Positions 4,971-6,858 of a DNA stretch of 6,858 nucleotides are shown piece after piece. The DNA lies in the NCBI GenBank assembly GCA_001873755.1, contig MNZT01000111.1:1-6858 (forward strand), given 5' to 3'. The stretch comes from Candidatus Wirthbacteria bacterium CG2_30_54_11 (GTDB lineage: Bacteria > Patescibacteriota > CG2-30-54-11). The notes under the pieces were generated by a model that was given only the letters and a program-made list of their open reading frames with translations, was not told the origin of the DNA and ran no database searches. Position 1 is the stretch's first letter, and every line of letters starts with the position of its first letter. The position numbers and the translations under genes were made by a program.

Positions 4971-6605
4971 CTACCAGCTTCCCCCGCCCCCGCCTCCACC
5001 TCCACCTCCCGAGAACCCGCCGCTGAAACCGGAGGAGAAGCCTGACGAGGACTTGGTCGGGGTGGCGGCGGCGCGGAACTGGCTGAAGGAGTGGTTGAGG
5101 CTGTTGGTGAGCAGGACGGCGGTGAACATGCGGTTCGTGTCGTAGCCCTGGTACCAGCCGGGCTGGGTGAGGTTGACGGTGTCGAAGCGTTTGGCCCAGA
5201 CGCGCTCGACGCCAAAGGCGATGGCAAAGGGGAGGAGTTTTTCGAACATCATCTGCTGGTCGGCCTGGAACTCCAGTTGGCGCTGCTGGCTGCCGAGGAA
5301 GTTCTTCATACCTTTGGAGACGGTGGCGGCTTCGGCACCGGTGCGGGTCTTGGCAGCCATGCGCAGGCCAAAGACGAAGCAGGCGATGACCAGCGGGATA
5401 TTGAGGGTGGACAGGGCAAAGACGCCGAGCACGGTGTATTTGATCTTGACGGTCTGGGGGTTGGCGGTGAAGTAGCCGTTGGCCATGCACTGGGTGTACA
5501 TCTTTTTCTGGGTTTCCTGGACCGGGGTGGCCAGGTCGGCGCCTTTGATCCTGCGCTCAGCGCCACTGGAGAACAGTCCCTTCAGGAGTTCTGTCTCAAA
5601 GGGGAGCAGCGCTGCGTCATTTTCGTACTCCTTGACCTTGACCAGGTAGAAGTCCTTCTTGGCCCGCTCCTCGATCTTCAGGTAGCCTCGCTGGGCGAGA
5701 TGGATGATGGTGGCGGTCACCTCGCGCATGCCGGCGGTCTCATCGATCACCGTGCCGGCTTCGGCCGGGGTGAGGTCTCTGCCCGCAGCGGTCTTGGGCG
5801 GGTCGAACCAGGCGGTGACCGGACCATTGACCCTGGGGTCGCGGCCTTTTTTGAACCATTTGGCGATGATGATGCCTGGCAGGATGAAATACCAGAACAG
5901 CGTCAGGAAACCGAGTATGGCAAAGGTCACCCGACCCGCGAACGTGTCGGCGAAATCGGTGTAGGCCGCAGGCTCGACGTAGGCGATCTTGTCGATCGGA
6001 AATCCGACCACCGCGGTAAGCCCTTCACCGCTCTCAAGTCTGACATCAGAGGTGATCGTGGCATCGTTCCCCTGGAGATCCAGCGTGCAGTTCTTGGCGG
6101 TACTCCCTGAGACACCGGTATAGCAGGTGGAAAAGCCGGTGCCGGCGATGACCGTGGTGGGCAGGGTGACCGTGGTTGAAGCCTTCAGAATCGGTACCGG
6201 CCACTGTGTTCCGGTCACGTTCCAGTAGAGCTCGTCGTGGTCAGAGAAATAGGTGATAGCGCCACTGACACGGTAGCGGATGATGTAGGTCATCTGACCT
6301 CGCACGGTCGTGCTGCCACTGCCGATCTTGACTTTGAACATGGTCGAGGTGGATTCGTCAGTATACTGGTAGGAGGCTCCGGTCTCGTCCGTGATGGAGA
6401 GGAGGGAGTAGGTCAGTTTGAACTTTTTGCCATCCTCATTGGTCTTGACCACCGGGATCTCGCGAAAGATGCCGTGTTTCTCCCCGGTCGGAGTACCATA
6501 ATCGTATTCGATGGTCTCGGTGACATCGAGCGTCGCGTCCTCTTTGACCGTGATGTCGGAGTGGAAGCTTTTGATCTGTTCGGCCGCGGCCGCAGCGTGA
6601 GGCGC
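4971..6605 (-). CDS. DUF2207 membrane protein, 5' end lost
   Basis: This is a predicted surface/membrane protein of the DUF2207 family. From 6605 inward the frame shows the end of a signal peptide (Ala-rich, APHAAAAAEQ), the extracytoplasmic DUF2207 domain with its HGIFREIP hallmark, a first membrane segment, the cytoplasmic TPAEAGTVIDE hallmark, a second membrane segment, and a C-terminal Ser/Gly tail ending in a glycine run plus Ser-Trp. Numbered from the GTG at 6452, the membrane segments are about 174-199 and 338-366, and Cys110/Cys122 may pair. The mature region starts well upstream of that GTG, so the GTG is not the native start. The frame stays open to 6656 but contains no ATG, GTG or TTG, and the hydrophobic core of the signal peptide is missing. 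An IS element begins just beyond. The gene is probably non-functional unless restarted internally. The function of the family is unknown. Confidence 0.85.
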   Translation of the reverse strand, partial: APHAAAAAEQIKSFHSDITVKEDATLDVTETIEYDYGTPTGEKHGIFREIPVVKTNEDGKKFKLTYSLLSITDETGASYQYTDESTSTMFKVKIGSGSTTVRGQMTYIIRYRVSGAITYFSDHDELYWNVTGTQWPVPILKASTTVTLPTTVIAGTGFSTCYTGVSGSTAKNCTLDLQGNDATITSDVRLESGEGLTAVVGFPIDKIAYVEPAAYTDFADTFAGRVTFAILGFLTLFWYFILPGIIIAKWFKKGRDPRVNGPVTAWFDPPKTAAGRDLTPAEAGTVIDETAGMREVTATIIHLAQRGYLKIEERAKKDFYLVKVKEYENDAALLPFETELLKGLFSSGAERRIKGADLATPVQETQKKMYTQCMANGYFTANPQTVKIKYTVLGVFALSTLNIPLVIACFVFGLRMAAKTRTGAEAATVSKGMKNFLGSQQRQLEFQADQQMMFEKLLPFAIAFGVERVWAKRFDTVNLTQPGWYQGYDTNRMFTAVLLTNSLNHSFSQFRAAATPTKSSSGFSSGFSGGFSGGGGGGGGGGSW

Positions 6606-6858
6606 ACAGATGACAGTGCTTAGGTCTATTCCACAAATAACATACGCTGGTGTATACTAGGGGCATGAACACCCAAGAACAATATGCAGTGATGAAAGAG
6701 ACGCTTGATGAACGACAATGGCGAGTATTCCTTGCGACGGAAGCTTTAGTTGTCGGATTCGGTGGTATCAGCCACGTGAGTCGCCTTTCCAGATCAGACA
6801 GAAGAACGATAGGCAAGGGGATCAAAGAACTCCAACAGCCACCTCTAAAAGGGCGAAT
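6606..6858 (+). mobile_element. Left end of an ISAzo13-like insertion sequence (partial)
   Basis: The element is inferred from the transposase start at 6665 and from the abrupt loss of DUF2207 coding sense beyond about 6605. The exact terminus lies somewhere between 6605 and 6664. I could not identify the terminal inverted repeat because the other end is outside the window, so the left coordinate is approximate. The element points away from the truncated gene. Confidence 0.65.
6665..6858 (+). CDS. ISAzo13-family-like transposase, N-terminal fragment
   Basis: The frame from ATG 6665 is open to the window edge (64 complete codons). It begins MNTQEQYAVMKETLDERQW and continues through a FLATEALVVGFGGISHVSRL segment to TIGKGIKELQQPP and then LKGR. 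The LDERQ-W, FGGIS-VSR and T-I-x-x-G-I-K-E-L spacing is the helix-turn-helix start I associate with ISAzo13-type (Rhodopirellula-type) DDE transposases, which cut and move the IS. The full protein would be about 400 aa; the catalytic DDE domain is beyond the window. A TATACT hexamer at 6653-6658 and AGGGG one or two bases before the ATG are the only expression signals seen, and both are poorly spaced. The alternative start at residue 10 has no better ribosome-binding site. Confidence 0.75.
   Translation, partial: MNTQEQYAVMKETLDERQWRVFLATEALVVGFGGISHVSRLSRSDRRTIGKGIKELQQPPLKGR

Noticed and set aside
4900..5490. Minus-strand open frame, Arg/Pro/His-rich, 196 codons.
   Set aside because: It is a shifted-frame shadow of the DUF2207 C-terminal half with low-complexity composition.
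5091..6110. Long plus-strand open frame of 339 codons.
   Set aside because: It is antisense to the DUF2207 gene, has the Gly/Asp/Glu/Val-rich composition typical of the reverse frame of a GC-rich gene, and shows no family motif.
6630..6660. TATACT at 6653 as the transposase promoter -10.
   Set aside because: The matching -35 position (TTCCAC) is poor, and the start site would fall on the ATG itself.
6436..6825. Minus-strand open frame of 129 codons crossing the IS end.
   Set aside because: It overlaps both the transposase start and the DUF2207 N-terminal coding frame and resembles no protein family.
1..6858. CRISPR arrays, tRNA or rRNA genes.
   Set aside because: No regularly spaced repeats, tRNA cloverleaf patterns or rRNA segments were seen on either strand.

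Overview
The window is bacterial accessory DNA. All the resident genes lie on the minus strand, while a group II intron end (left edge) and an insertion sequence (right edge) lie on the plus strand. The flanking genes are GC-rich and have Shine-Dalgarno-type starts. Their families (YkgJ-type cysteine cluster, DUF5661, an isoprenylcysteine-methyltransferase-like membrane protein, DUF2207) occur in many environmental Gram-negative bacteria. A deltaproteobacterial/Desulfobacterota-like host is possible, but no marker gene here settles it.

Left part (1-2106). Positions about 97-193 are the 3' end of a group II intron, with a complete domain V and domain VI. It stops 31 bases from the end of a compact minus-strand gene string. 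In transcription order this string is a small cysteine-cluster protein (2106-1849), a polytopic membrane protein with an internal duplication (1845-1021), an ICMT/PEMT-like membrane methyltransferase (1004-534) and a DUF5661 protein (491-225). The gaps are 3, 16 and 42 bases, so one operon is likely.

Middle part (2107-4970). This is visibly AT-richer and looks acquired. An unrecognised 205-207 aa protein (2728/2734-2111) ends four bases before the intact cysteine-cluster gene. Upstream of it lies a frameshifted second copy of the cysteine-cluster gene (3078-2854). Then comes a two-gene module: an AAA/ABC-type ATPase of the COG1106/AbiLi/RloA kind (4857-3676), followed after three bases by a small stand-alone TOPRIM-like protein (3672-3178). 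The module has its own good sigma70-type promoter (4917-4889). An SMC-like ATPase with a separate TOPRIM partner is the architecture of AbiL/RloAB- and PARIS-type anti-phage systems, so this is the best candidate for an undescribed or divergent defence system here.

Right part (4971-6858). A DUF2207 membrane protein gene (6605-4971) keeps its whole mature region but has lost its start codon and most of its signal peptide. Immediately beyond, on the plus strand, starts a transposase resembling the ISAzo13 family (6665 to the window end). The insertion has therefore removed or separated the 5' end of the DUF2207 gene.

Overall, a core-like gene neighbourhood has been hit by at least three events: a group II intron, an AT-rich defence-like cassette beside a duplicated and decayed gene, and an IS element.
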